Below the pieces are notes generated by a model. That model had not been told where the DNA came from. It saw only the letters and a list, made by a program, of their open reading frames with translations, and made no database searches. Below are positions 25,106 through 33,708 of a stretch of 64,000 nt of DNA, in pieces. Location: the NCBI GenBank assembly GCA_028751875.1, contig CM054145.1, positions 2,274,476 through 2,338,475 on the forward strand, written 5' to 3'. This DNA is from Rapana venosa. Its lineage: Eukaryota > Mollusca > Gastropoda > Neogastropoda > Muricidae. A program made the position numbers and the translations under genes. Every line of letters starts with the position of its first letter. The first letter of the stretch is position 1.

Positions 25106-25240
25106 TTGTAAATGTTGTCATCCGCTCCCTCAAGCACACAGTGGCCTACTCTTGCAAAAAGCAGAAACTTTTAAACATTGGCACAAGATGTTGTGTTATG
25201 GGGTCACACGTGGGACCTCGGTTTATTTCTCCTCTGATGG
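25105..25240 (-). mobile_element. SINE body fragment
   Basis: 'gttgtcatccgctccctcaagcacacagtggcctactctt', then 'gatgttgtgt' and 'gggacctcggttta', resemble the middle of the M3 SINE (30555-30675). Neither tRNA-like head nor 3' tail is present. It is shared with unit A but absent from C and D, so it may have arrived with the neighbouring LINE. Confidence 0.6.
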
Positions 25241-25269
25241 ATGTGTGGTTTGTTGTTGTTTTTTTTATT

Positions 25270-25291
25270 GGGGGGGGGGGGGGGGGGGGGG
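25270..25291 (+). repeat. Poly-G tract
   Basis: Twenty-two consecutive G. Its length cannot be trusted in long-read consensus, but the position matches a G-rich stretch in unit A. It could form a G-quadruplex. Confidence 0.8.
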
Positions 25292-25339
25292 CAGTTGGAA
25301 TAAGGTTTAAAGCAAAGGGACAGAGGGACTTTAGAAAAA

Positions 25340-25555
25340 AGGATGTTCAGATGAAACCAGCTCCACAGTGGCATTACTGATGTACATGCTTCTTCACAAC
25401 AGAGTGCTCCTGTCTTAATGACAGTGCTTTAGTGTGGATGGATTTGGGGTTGTATGGTGTGTTGTTTTCTTTTCATTAAAAAAATTGAGTTGTTTGGTGC
25501 ATGACTTTGTTGTGTGTTTTCTTATTGTTTTTGCTTTTTGATGAGTGTGTGTAGG
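25340..25555 (+). repeat. 'accagctccacag' spacer module, first copy
   Basis: 'accagctccacagtggcatt', 'gatgtacatgcttc' and 'tgctcctgtcttaatga' occur here and again at 26441-26510. Both copies precede a homopurine tract by about 120-200 bases. M2 therefore contains two related sub-blocks. The same pair occurs in units C (36448, 37633) and D (50180, 51427). Confidence 0.75.
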
Positions 25556-25730
25556 TGACATGAATTTTGGATGTCAGAAAATGAAAACAGAAGTGGGAGA
25601 AAAGAGGAGGATGGAGGAGCCACAAAACAAAAAAAGAGAAAAAGAAGGGGAAAAAAGAAAGAAAAAAAAAACGGGGAAAAGAAAAGGTGGTTGGAGGCCC
25701 CCTCAAAGAAATTTTTCAAAAAATCAACAA
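25556..25730 (+). repeat. Homopurine tract F, unit B
   Basis: Headed by 'gtgacatgaattttggatgt'. The next 140 bases are almost purely A and G on the plus strand and end with 'aggtggttggaggcccc'. Open frames rich in K/E/R (plus) or F/S/L (minus) here reflect composition. Long mirror-like purine tracts can form triplex DNA; that is a possibility, not shown. Confidence 0.85.
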
Positions 25731-26630
25731 CAAAATAGTGTCTGACTCTGTATGTTTGTACTGATGTCACTATTTATTGACTTTATAGTGAGTTTTAAAG
25801 TGATAATTTTCATCCTGAAATCTGTTGAGTTGTCCATTGAACCTTTGTTGTAGATGGGCTGGACTTGATATTTGTTAATTTGCGAAAGCAGCACCAAAGT
25901 TGTAGTACTTGTGTGTATGATGTTGTAATTAGCCTTAAAATTTGACCTGACTTGTGTGTATGATGTTTGAAGTGGAAAACCCATTTGACCTAAGAAAGCT
26001 AGAGCTTTGTTGTCATTTGGATCAGACTGAACTTGTGTTGATGGTCTCCTAGTGCAGAAATGATGTTTGTTGTGATGTGTGGAGAAAAAGATTGTGGGGG
26101 TTGGTGAAGTCAGTGTTGATGTGGGCAGGCAGGAAGAGAATGAATTGTGGTTGTGGGCAAATCCATGCTGTGGCCTTAGGACTGACAAAAAACGCCATGG
26201 CAGGACTGGAGTGCAACAGAGACAGGAGAGGGGGTGAAAGCAGCGTGAATTTTGGGGTGTGGTTTTGTGTGTGGAGTTGGAAAGTTAGCTAACAGTAGGT
26301 ATGTATGATTTTTCAGTTTTGCATTTGTGTGTGTGTGTGAGAGATAGGGGAGGAAGGAAACCTGTGCACTGGTGTTTTTATGGATTATTTATTATGTTGC
26401 CTGAACATATTTGAGCAGCACTCTTGGTCCTGTTGTAAAACCAGCTCCACAGTTGCATTGCTGATGTACATGCTTGTTGAAGACACAATGCTCCTGTCTT
26501 AATGATATACTACTTCAGTTTGTTTGAGTTAATTTTTGTTTGTTTTGGTTCTTTAAAAGTATTTTTACGCCTGTTGTTTAGAATATCACCTTGATATTTT
26601 TTCTTTGTTCTTGTTGGTTCAGTGTTTATG
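25731..26630 (+). other. M2 spacer between homopurine tracts, unit B
   Basis: About 900 bases shared with units C (36920-37800) and D (50710-51600). Landmarks are 'gtctgactctgtatg', 'tgcgaaagcagcacc', 'gtcatttggatcagactgaac', 'ggtctcctagtgcaga', 'acgccatggcag' and 'gtgaaagcagcgtgaatttt', ending with the second 'accagctccacag' block. I recognise no coding or RNA feature. Confidence 0.7.
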
Positions 26631-26820
26631 TAGGTGACATGGATTTTGGATGTCGGGAACTGAAACTGGAAGGAAAAGAGAGGAGGCTGGAGGATCCATC
26701 CCCCAAAAAAAAAATAATGGGGGAAAGAAAATGTGGTTGGCGGCTCCACACATGGAATGAAGAGAAACAAGAATGTGGGGAAAAAGGTTGGAGGCCCCAC
26801 AAAAGAAAAAAGTATGTCTG
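26631..26820 (+). repeat. Homopurine tract G, unit B
   Basis: Headed by 'gtgacatggattttggatgt', close to the head of tract F, then purine-rich, with 'ggcggctccacacatgga' in the middle and 'aggttggaggccccac' at the end. F and G are diverged duplicates. Confidence 0.8.
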
Positions 26821-26867
26821 ACTCTGAGTATGTTTCTGTCACCATTATACATTTTGTGTTGAGTTTG

Positions 26868-27045
26868 TAATCAAGATCAGTGTATCCAGATGTAACTATT
26901 ATCAGTGTATCCAGACGTAATCAAGATCAGTGTATGCAGACGTAATCAAGATCAGTGTGTCCAGACGTAATCAAGATCAGTGCATCCAAAGATAATCAAG
27001 ATCAGTGTATCCAGACGTAAACAAGATCAGTGTATCCACTTTCAA
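26868..27045 (+). repeat. 25-bp minisatellite, unit B
   Basis: About seven copies of a 25-bp unit containing 'aatcaagatcagtgtatcc' and 'agacgt'. Point variants include 'gcatccaaaga' and 'aacaagatc'. The last copy ends at 'tatccactttcaacag'. Unit C has about five copies and unit D about eight. Confidence 0.9.
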
Positions 27046-27225
27046 CAGAAAGTCTGTTTGTGAACTGTAGTGCCATACATCAGTTGCTTGGGTTTTCAAG
27101 GTGAGATAGACAGCGGCTTGATACTCAGCGATGTGCGGAGCACATAGCTAGCTGCAATCTCACAGAATGGAAACAATGACAACTGGACCTTCAATTTTTG
27201 CTGAATACTCCAAGTAGTTATAGTA
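27046..27225 (+). other. M2/M3 spacer, unit B
   Basis: A stretch conserved among units B, C and D ('gtgaactgtagtgccataca', 'gatactcagcgatgtgcgga', 'ctgcaatctcacagaatgga'). It has no recognisable gene. Confidence 0.6.
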
Positions 27226-27226
27226 T

Positions 27227-27257
<31 letters not shown>

Positions 27258-27345
27258 TGGTGCTGCTCGTGTGGCGACACGCTTTTCCCGGGGAGAGCAG
27301 CCCAAACTTAAAGTGGTATAAAATAAAAGAAAAAGAAAATTCCCA
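27226..27345 (+). mobile_element. CA microsatellite and SINE 3' tail
   Basis: A (CA)n run (27226-27250) is followed by 'aaaaagggtggtgctgct', 'gtggcgacacgc', 'ggggagagcagccc' and an AAAT-rich tail. From memory this resembles the 3' segment of a SINE common in gastropod genomes. The unit D copy (52262) keeps more of it ('gagaaatct'). No tRNA head is attached. Bases 27345-27570 are the start of M3 with 'tcagtgatagatttgattgac' and 'ctctctgcaaggatgtcttcac'. Confidence 0.55.
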
Positions 27346-27570
27346 TTTCATATAATTCTTTTTATTTATTTGTCCATTGGGGAAAAAAAATCATGGTCTT
27401 ATTATTGAAGTCTAGATTGTGTCTGGTTAATTATCTTTGTATTGCTCAATCAGTGATAGATTTGATTGACATCTGCTGGGATGTTTAGGCGTTCATTGCT
27501 TGAAGGACTTCTTTCTCTCTGCAAGGATGTCTTCACTGCTGCTAGAATCTCATCAGCGCAAGGACTACTT

Positions 27571-29164
27571 AATAATAATAATAATAATAAATGGAACTTT
27601 ATAGCGCTATATCTTGCAAAGACAAATCAAAGCGCATGCATTAAACCTAATCTTACACAGTCATACAACCAATGACAAATAATCAATAGTTCCAACAGAC
27701 ATTACAAACATGGTACGCTGCAGACCAAATCTGGGTCGGGGAAGAGAAAGAGTTTTATAACCAGGTGGTGTCAGTTGTTTTATTTTCGGTTCATGACCGT
27801 GTGGTTTTAACCAGGTTTATGTAAGAAACGTTAGATCAATATTCTGTTCAGAAATGAAATCAGAAATGAAATCAGAAATGAGATCAGCTTTACCTTCTGG
27901 GCAGACAGATTGCACGTTGAACAAGCACATGCTAAGGAGGTTTGAAGGAGGCAGAGAGGTGATGTTAACTGTGGTGAATTAGGGATAACTGTCAAAGGGA
28001 AGTGGATGAAGGCGATGGGAGAGATGTGGGGTGGGGAGAGAGACCAAAAGTTTGGAGTGAGAGTCAGGTGTAGAAGCTGGTGAAAGAACTGGGCAAGTTT
28101 GGGGATTTACAGTTTCATACACATCGCGATACACATAACTATCAGAACACGTTTTGTCAAAGTCATTAACACAGGAAGAAGCAGGTTGATCAGAGGGAAG
28201 CAAAGCGGAGTTGTCCTTGGTTACGGTGGTAGCGGTAGTGACGTCAGAAGCAAGGAGGGAGACGGATGTAGGGGGCCACAGGCGATGACGTCTGCCGGCA
28301 CGGGTTCCTCGTCTAGTTTTGCGGCGGTTGATTCCACTTGGGATGGCCTCTTCCTGCTCTGCCTCCCTCTGTGACTTGCACACACTTGTTGTTGGTGGCC
28401 TCTTGCTGCCACGCTCCTCCTCTCTCTCTTCCACATTACCAAAGCCAAAAAGATCTCCAACGTCACTTGGGATGGCCTCCTCTTCTTCTCTCCTGCTTTG
28501 CAGTCTCTTCTTGCCTCTCCGCCTCCTCTTCTCCTCCACCTCCTCAGAGGACTGCTCTACAGATCCACTTAGGATGGCCTCCTCTTCTCCTCCTCTATGT
28601 GACTTTCCAGATCTGCTCCCCTGTCCACCTTCTTGCCTCTGCACTGCCTCTTCTCCAGGAGCATTCTCTCCGGGTCCACTTGGGATGTCCTCCTCTTCTC
28701 CTCCTCTATGTGACTTTCGAGATCTCATTCCCCGTCCACCTTCTCGCCTCTCACTGCCACCCCAGCAGGAGCAATTCTCTCCCGGGTCCATTACAAGTGC
28801 ATCCAGTCCTCTGCACTGCCACCTCAGCAGGAGCATTCTCTCCGGGTCCATTTACAAGAGCATCCATGTCCCTCTGCACTGCCACCTCAGCAGGAGCATT
28901 CTCTCCGGGTCCATTTACAAGAGCATCCATGTCCCTCTGCAGAGCATTGTTCTCTTTCTGCAACTTTCTTTTCCTTCTTTGGAGGTTCTGCAGACGAGCC
29001 CTCACTTGCGCTACTTCAAGCTCAATCCTTTTGATCTCCTCAGCGTTGCGGTCCCGTTTCTTTGTCAGATTTCTGACATTTTGGGGTCCAGTTAATCTCA
29101 CAGAAGCCATTGCGAATCAGATCGTAGAACACACTGTACTTTCCACAACTGCATGCATCACTTC
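27571..29164 (-). mobile_element. Internally deleted LINE: ORF1/endonuclease start joined to 3' end (unit B)
   Basis: Inserted in the 20-bp minisatellite between copies of 'aaggactactt' (27560-27570 and 29165-29175). On the minus strand a 5' leader of about 54 bases leads to an ATG at 29110. The protein starts MASVRLTGPQNVRNLTKKRD, with a charged, probably coiled-coil segment (residues ~20-65), then 21-residue repeats (MDALVNGPGENAPAEVAVQ type), E/R-rich duplicated blocks, RRKTRRGTRAGRRHR, and the start of an APE-type endonuclease (LSMCLFNVQSV ... SEQNIDLTFLT). An in-frame TAA (27817-27819) replaces the usual Glu of the LTETWLK motif. Soon after, the sequence passes into 'gcaagatatagcgctataaa' and (ATT)n. 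Most of the endonuclease and all RT are missing. Confidence 0.82.
27979..29110 (-). pseudogene. ORF1-like/endonuclease-start frame of the deleted LINE (unit B)
   Basis: Two overlapping minus-strand frames (29110 to 28751, and 28851 to 27979) form one protein interrupted by a frameshift in the 21-residue repeat region near 28800. The N-terminal part is basic and probably coiled-coil. The middle is unusually rich in Glu and Arg. The C-terminal part is Ser/Pro-rich (YVYRDVYETVNPQTCPVLSP) and leads to the endonuclease start beyond 27979. It would have acted as RNA-binding and nicking protein of a CR1/L2-type LINE. It is not functional now. Confidence 0.7.
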
Positions 29165-29450
29165 AAGGACTACTTCATCAGTGCAAGGACTACTTCATCA
29201 GTGCAAGGACTACTTCATCACTGCAAGGACTTCTTCATCACTGTAAGGACTTCTTCATCAGTGCAAGGACTACTTCATCACTGAGGACTTCTTCATCACT
29301 GCAAGGACTTCTTCATCAGTGCAAGGACTACTTCATCACTGCAAGGACTTCTTCATCACTGCAAGGACTACGTCATCACTGCAAGGACTTCTTCATCACT
29401 GCAAGGACTACTTCATCACTGCAAGGACTTCTTCATCACTGCAAGGACTT
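29165..29450 (+). repeat. 20-bp minisatellite, unit B, first block
   Basis: About 14 copies of 'ctacttcatcactgcaagga', alternating ctac/cttc and cactg/cagtg. The 20-bp unit has no stop in any plus frame and reads as repeats of TARTTSSLQGLLHHCKDFFI every 60 bases. It is bounded on the left by the LINE at 27571-29164 and on the right by the RNase H LINE fragment. Confidence 0.92.
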
Positions 29451-30180
29451 CTTCTTCTTTGCGTTGCCTGGGTTATGTTGTGAGACCAGATCTTCTGAGG
29501 AATTCAGCAGTTGCCTGCAGGTCATCTACCGTGCCGTACAGTTTCTGCTCCAGAGGCGTGGGCTCAGGCCACACTTCCAGCCCTTTGAGTCTGGAGGGTC
29601 CCGCCGTCTTGTAGGATGTGGGCCGTTATCCTGTTTTCTCTCCCCAGGGGCACATAGCAGATGGTGTAATTTTCAATTTTTCTGTGGAGGTGTTTATTCA
29701 GCCTGTTGTGCCTGTGCATAGTTGAAATACCACCTGTTTCTTGTCATGAAAACTGGTGATAAGGGTCTGGTTTGGTGGTGATCTGAAGAGAGATTTGATG
29801 TTTTTCATCTCCCATTAGGTTGACAGGATTGTTCTCTTGCTCCTTCTTGCCCATCTTGTCTGCTTGTTCATTTCCTTTAATGCCGCCGTGGGAGGGGATC
29901 CACTGGAGCTCTATGCGTTTAAAGGGGTTAAGACTGTGCAGTGCCTTCTCCAGATCTTTCAGTTGTCCGGCATTATAGGACTGCAGCACAGAGAGTGCGT
30001 CGGTCAGGAAGACGACTTGGGTGTTGTTGTCCACTCTGCTGTTGATGACATTTGCTGCATGGATCAGGGCTTCTACTTCAGCCTTGTAGTTATTATAATG
30101 CAGGCCTGTTGGAATAGCTTCGGCCTGCCATTCTCCTTTAGGGTACTGAATGTAGACCCCCGCACCTCCACACTTGACAG
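29451..30180 (-). mobile_element. LINE fragment: RNase H domain and C-terminus (unit B)
   Basis: On the minus strand this encodes AVKCGGAGVYIQYPKGEWQ, NNYKAEVEALIHAANVI, VVFLTDALSVLQSYNAGQL and IELQWIPSHGGIKGNEQAD, the order of an RNase H domain. A C-terminal Cys/His region (CPCGEEEQDTAHILQDC in other copies) follows, then a TAA stop at 29473-29475 and a short tail of AAG units. The 5' truncation falls where the first RNase H Asp (DGS) would be. In this copy the C-terminal part is frameshifted and GIKGNE follows a Cys-to-Gly change (SHGG). It lies within the 20-bp array. Confidence 0.82.
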
Positions 30181-30332
30181 CATCATCACTGCAAGGACTA
30201 CTTCATCACTGCAAGGACTTCATCATCACTGCAAGGACTTCTTCATCACTGCAAGGACTACTTCATCACTGCAAGGACTTCTTCATCACTGCAAGGACTT
30301 CATCACTACAAGGACTTCTTCATTGCCAGGAC
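30181..30332 (+). repeat. 20-bp minisatellite, unit B, second block
   Basis: About seven copies of the 20-bp unit, ending 'cattgccaggacttcaccag'. It continues the array interrupted by the RNase H fragment. Confidence 0.9.
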
Positions 30333-30905
30333 TTCACCAGTCAACATTCACCGGTTCCTTTCAAGGTATGGGTCTGTCCCTGTGTTGTTCATTCTGTCAA
30401 TGTTGCCCCATTCCTCTGCTAGAACTGTGAGCTTCACCAGTGGTGAGGTTTTTGTGGGGGGACCTCCCACCACTGTTTAGGTAGCCGCATTCCGGGGATG
30501 GTGTGTAAACATCTGTCTGAACGCGACACCCATGTGCATTCCTTTTTGAAATGTTGTCATCCGTTCCTGCAGGCATGAAATGGCCTACTCTTCCAACAGG
30601 TGGAATGGGATTTTTTAATGTGCGCACAATATGTTGTGCATGTATTCACACACAGAGCCTCAGTTTATAGTCTCATCAAAAGGACTTTGACATTCAGTTT
30701 GATTTTTTTGTCAAACTGGGAAGAAAGGGCAAGGCTGGAATCGAACCCAGAACCTCATGGTTTACTTGTTAGGTAGGTGAATGTCTTAACCATCCTGCCA
30801 CCTTCCTTCTTCATTCTCTATGTAAATGATGATAATTGGATTGGATTGGTTACCACCCTGTTGATGAAGTGCCCTGATGACACTGCTGTTGAAGATGGGT
30901 GAAAC
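30333..30905 (+). pseudogene. Rex1-like RT remnant of M3, split by a SINE (unit B)
   Basis: Left part 30333-30395 reads STFTGSFQGMGLSL, a decayed form of the STSTGSPQGxVLSPxLF motif. Right part 30807-30905 reads FILYVNDDNWIGLV ... LLMKCPDDTAVEDG, containing the DD catalytic pair. The two halves join across the SINE at 30396-30806 and share its target duplication. The frame begins abruptly after the minisatellite, so the upstream RT domain is absent. Confidence 0.72.
30396..30806 (-). mobile_element. tRNA-derived SINE in M3, unit B
   Basis: Minus-strand element of about 411 bases. The A-box-like sequence is TGGCAGGATGG within 30785-30800 and the B-box-like sequence is GGTTCGATTCC at 30737-30747. 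The body includes 'gactataaactgaggctctg' and 'accatccccggaatgcggct', and the 3' end reads 'cctcaccactggtgaagctc'. It is flanked by 11-base target duplications: ttgttcattct at 30385-30395 and ttcttcattct at 30807-30817. It disrupts the M3 RT remnant. The shared position in units A, C and D shows it was there before amplification. Confidence 0.85.
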
Positions 30906-31140
30906 TGACGCTGTGTGTGTTGTGAACAAGTTGATGAATTGTTTTTTTTATAAATAGAAATGTTCAGAATAAAATGGTACATATATGTAGCAAGAAAGAC
31001 GCCTGCATGAATTCATGATGCATTAATGTTATACTGTGCTATTTTGTGTGATTTTATTTCTCTTTTCTTTTTTCTTTTTATTGATTTTTTAATAGAATGT
31101 TGGTTTCTCCTTGAGATAATATTGATAAATGTTTTGCTAT
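30905..31140 (+). other. M3 3' region, unit B
   Basis: Includes 'gcctgcatgaattcatgatg', 'cattaatgttatactgtgct' and a tail 'ctccttgagataatattgat'. The motif gatgcattaatgttata...ctgtgct recurs near the end of M3, M5 and M6. It is the empty version of the site carrying the RT element at 32085. Confidence 0.7.
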
Positions 31141-31159
31141 TTGTGTATGCGACAGAAAT

Positions 31160-31400
31160 TCATCACAAGAACTTCACCTGGCTTTGATTTCATCATCACC
31201 AGGATTTCAGTCTTGGACTTCAGACTCCCTCGTCACCAGGACATAACACCAGAACTGCAGTCTTCATCATCACCCAGACTTCACCATCACCAGGACAACT
31301 TCATCTTCACAACTGCAGTCTTCATCATCACCCAGACTTCACTTCACCAGGACAACTTCATCTTCACAAAATGCAGTTTTCATCATTTACTAGGACTTTA
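31160..31400 (+). repeat. 58-bp minisatellite, M4 unit B (left of gap)
   Basis: Irregular units of about 58 bases containing 'ctgcagtcttcatcatcacc', 'cagacttcac' and 'caccaggacaacttcatctt'. The second unit is shortened. It follows 'gcgacagaaattcatcacaa'. Confidence 0.8.
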
Positions 31401-31548
31401 AAAGTCAACTTTAAATTGTTCCCCGCAAGTTTTTTCCATCGTGTTCATTTTTTTTTTAGACACTTTTAAAAGGGTATGGATGTGATAGCAGGTGTTGATA
31501 AAATTTTGAGGAAACTGCTGTTGGGATGGTGACATGAATGTTCAAATT
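31400..31548 (+). pseudogene. RT remnant of M4, unit B, ending at the gap
   Basis: 'aaagtcaactttaaattgttcc' and 'gatgtgatagcaggtgttgataaa' match the M4 RT remnant at 42553-42712. The last bases before the gap, 'gaatgttcaaatt', match the left edge of the Rex1-like insertion in unit C ('cactgttcaaattt'). Confidence 0.65.
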
Positions 31549-32048
31549 NNNNNNNNNNNNNNNNNNNNNNNNNNNNNNNNNNNNNNNNNNNNNNNNNNNN
31601 NNNNNNNNNNNNNNNNNNNNNNNNNNNNNNNNNNNNNNNNNNNNNNNNNNNNNNNNNNNNNNNNNNNNNNNNNNNNNNNNNNNNNNNNNNNNNNNNNNNN
31701 NNNNNNNNNNNNNNNNNNNNNNNNNNNNNNNNNNNNNNNNNNNNNNNNNNNNNNNNNNNNNNNNNNNNNNNNNNNNNNNNNNNNNNNNNNNNNNNNNNNN
31801 NNNNNNNNNNNNNNNNNNNNNNNNNNNNNNNNNNNNNNNNNNNNNNNNNNNNNNNNNNNNNNNNNNNNNNNNNNNNNNNNNNNNNNNNNNNNNNNNNNNN
31901 NNNNNNNNNNNNNNNNNNNNNNNNNNNNNNNNNNNNNNNNNNNNNNNNNNNNNNNNNNNNNNNNNNNNNNNNNNNNNNNNNNNNNNNNNNNNNNNNNNNN
32001 NNNNNNNNNNNNNNNNNNNNNNNNNNNNNNNNNNNNNNNNNNNNNNNN
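31549..32048. other. Scaffold gap of 500 N
   Basis: Exactly 500 N, so its length is probably arbitrary. The left flank ends at the edge of a Rex1-like insertion. The right flank restarts about 550 bases earlier in the module ('gacacctgcatgaattcatg', equivalent to 30999). The two contigs thus overlap in repeat position instead of continuing each other. Open frames made of X across this region are meaningless. Confidence 0.98.
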
Positions 32049-32084
32049 AAGACACCTGCATGAATTCATGATGCATTAGTGTTA

Positions 32085-33367
32085 CGCCACGCCAGCAAGA
32101 TCATGCTCAAAGTTATTTTGAATCGACTAAAGAAGGAGGCAGAAGAACACCTTGCAGAGGAACAAGCTGGGTTCAGGGCAGGCAGGAGCACAATCGAACA
32201 GATTTTTAACTGCCACATCCTGATGGAAAAACATCTTCAACATCAGAGAGACCTGTTCCACAACTTCATCGACTTTAAGAAGGCTTTCGACAGAGTATGG
32301 CATGAAGGCCTGTGGCAGGTCCTCAGAATGTTTGGCATTGAAGAAGGACTAGTGCAAACCATTCAAGCACTATACAACACCGCAAGCAGTGCAGTCCTTC
32401 TGAACAATCAGGTCGGAGACTACTTCAAAACCACAGTTGGGGTCCGACAAGGATGCCTGTTATCTCCAGTCCTGTTTAATCTGTTCTTGGAAAACATTAT
32501 GAGAGAAACCCTCCATGACTTCCACTCTACCATCTCCATTGGCGGCAGACCCCTCAACAACTTGCGGTTTGCCGATGACATTGACCTCATGGGCGGAAGT
32601 AACACAGAGCTGCAAGATCTTACGACCAGACTTGAGAACAGAGCTGGAGCATATGGCATGGAGGTGAGCTCGGAGAAAAGTTAAGTACTTGTGAACAGCA
32701 CGAGCAACGCCACTGCTAAAATTTACATGAACGGCCAACAACTGGAGGAGGTAGACGCTTTTAAATACCTTGACGCTACACTCACAAAGGACGGGCGATC
32801 TACGACAGAAATCAAAGTCAGAATAGCCATGGCAACATCTTCCATGACAAAACTCACCACATATGGAATGGTAAAGAGATCAGTTTCCCAATCAAACTAA
32901 AGCTCTACAAAGCCCTAATTCAGACTATCCTGCTGTACGGAAGTGAAACCTGGACATTGACTGCTGAAACAGCAAAGCGAATCCAGTCATTTGAAACAAA
33001 ATGCCATAGAAAACTACTGGGCATATCCTGGAGAGAACGAAAGACCAATGAATTTGTCAAGAGTCAAATAACACGGCTGGCAGGTCCACAGGAACCCCTT
33101 CTCACCATCGTCAAGAAGAAAAAGCTGACATGGTTCGGCCACGTCACCCGCCACAACACTCTGCCAAAAACGGTACTGCAGGGAACACTCGAAGGTGGCA
33201 GAAAGAGGGGAAGACAGAACAAGTCATGGATGGACAACATCAGAGAATGGACCAGGATGAATGACTCGGCACTACTGCGCAGAGCCGAGGGCCGAGATGG
33301 ATGGAGGAGGCTTACCAGGGCATCGTCTTTCGTGTCTCCCCCACGACCGCCAAGGTCACAGGTCTGA
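32085..33367 (+). pseudogene. Reverse transcriptase C-terminal two-thirds, inactivated
   Basis: RT motifs in order: EEQAGFRAGRSTIEQIF, FIDFKKAFDRVW (motif A Asp present), GVRQGCLLSPVLFNLFLE (motif B), LRFADDIDLMGG (intact catalytic DD), FKYLDATLTKDG, then LLYGSETWTLTAE, KLTWFGHVTRHNTLPKTVL and GRQNKSWMDNIREW. Lesions are an in-frame TAA at 32682-32684 after VSSEK-S and a frameshift near 32875. Upstream of the first motif, endonuclease and N-terminal RT are missing. Catalytic residues are retained, so decay is recent compared with the surrounding remnants. It would have reverse-transcribed LINE RNA at nicked target DNA. Confidence 0.85.
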
Positions 33368-33388
33368 TGATGATGATGATGATGATGA
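32085..33388 (+). mobile_element. 5'-truncated non-LTR retrotransposon with (TGA)n tail
   Basis: Starts mid-ORF at HASKIMLKVILNRLKKE and ends in a run of TGA units, the first being its stop codon (33365-33367). The host site is the M3 3' region: left flank 'gcattagtgtta', right flank 'atgttatactgtgct', with empty versions at 31021 and 42178. The target duplication is about six bases (gtgtta/atgtta). It is absent from the other units. Clade: APE-type LINE, possibly RTE-like from the short-repeat tail; not settled. Confidence 0.85.
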
Positions 33389-33708
33389 ATGTTATACTGT
33401 GCTATTTTGTGTTATTTTATTTCTCTTTTCTTTTTTCTTTTTATTGATTTTTTTAATTTATAGAATGTTGGTTTCTCCTTGAGAAAATATTGATAAATGT
33501 TTAGCTATTTGTGTATGCGACAGAAATTCATCACAAGAACTTCACCATGGCTTTGATTTCATCATCGCCAGGATTTCAGTCTTGGACTTCAGACTCCCTC
33601 GTCACCAGGACTTAACACCAGAACTGCAGTCTTCATCATCACCCAAACTTCACCATCACCAGGACAACTTCATCTTCACAACTGCAGTCTTCATCATCAC
33701 CAGGACTT
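33389..33708 (+). repeat. M4 start and 58-bp minisatellite (right of gap)
   Basis: The M3 3' tail ('cttgagaaaatattgataaa') is followed by 'gcgacagaaattcatcacaa' and two irregular 58-bp units, as at 31140-31400. Confidence 0.78.

Noticed and set aside
28319..29246. Plus-strand frames of 258-380 codons opposite the ORF1 LINE (also 39598-40740)
   Set aside because: They are antisense shadows of the Glu/Arg-rich ORF1 and continue through the stop-free 20-bp array. The minus strand carries the family-like motifs.
30737..30800. A tRNA gene on the minus strand
   Set aside because: A- and B-box-like sequences are present, but no cloverleaf stems can be drawn. The sequence is the head of a SINE with target duplications.
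31456..32079. Open frames of 175-206 codons over the gap
   Set aside because: They consist of N translated as X.
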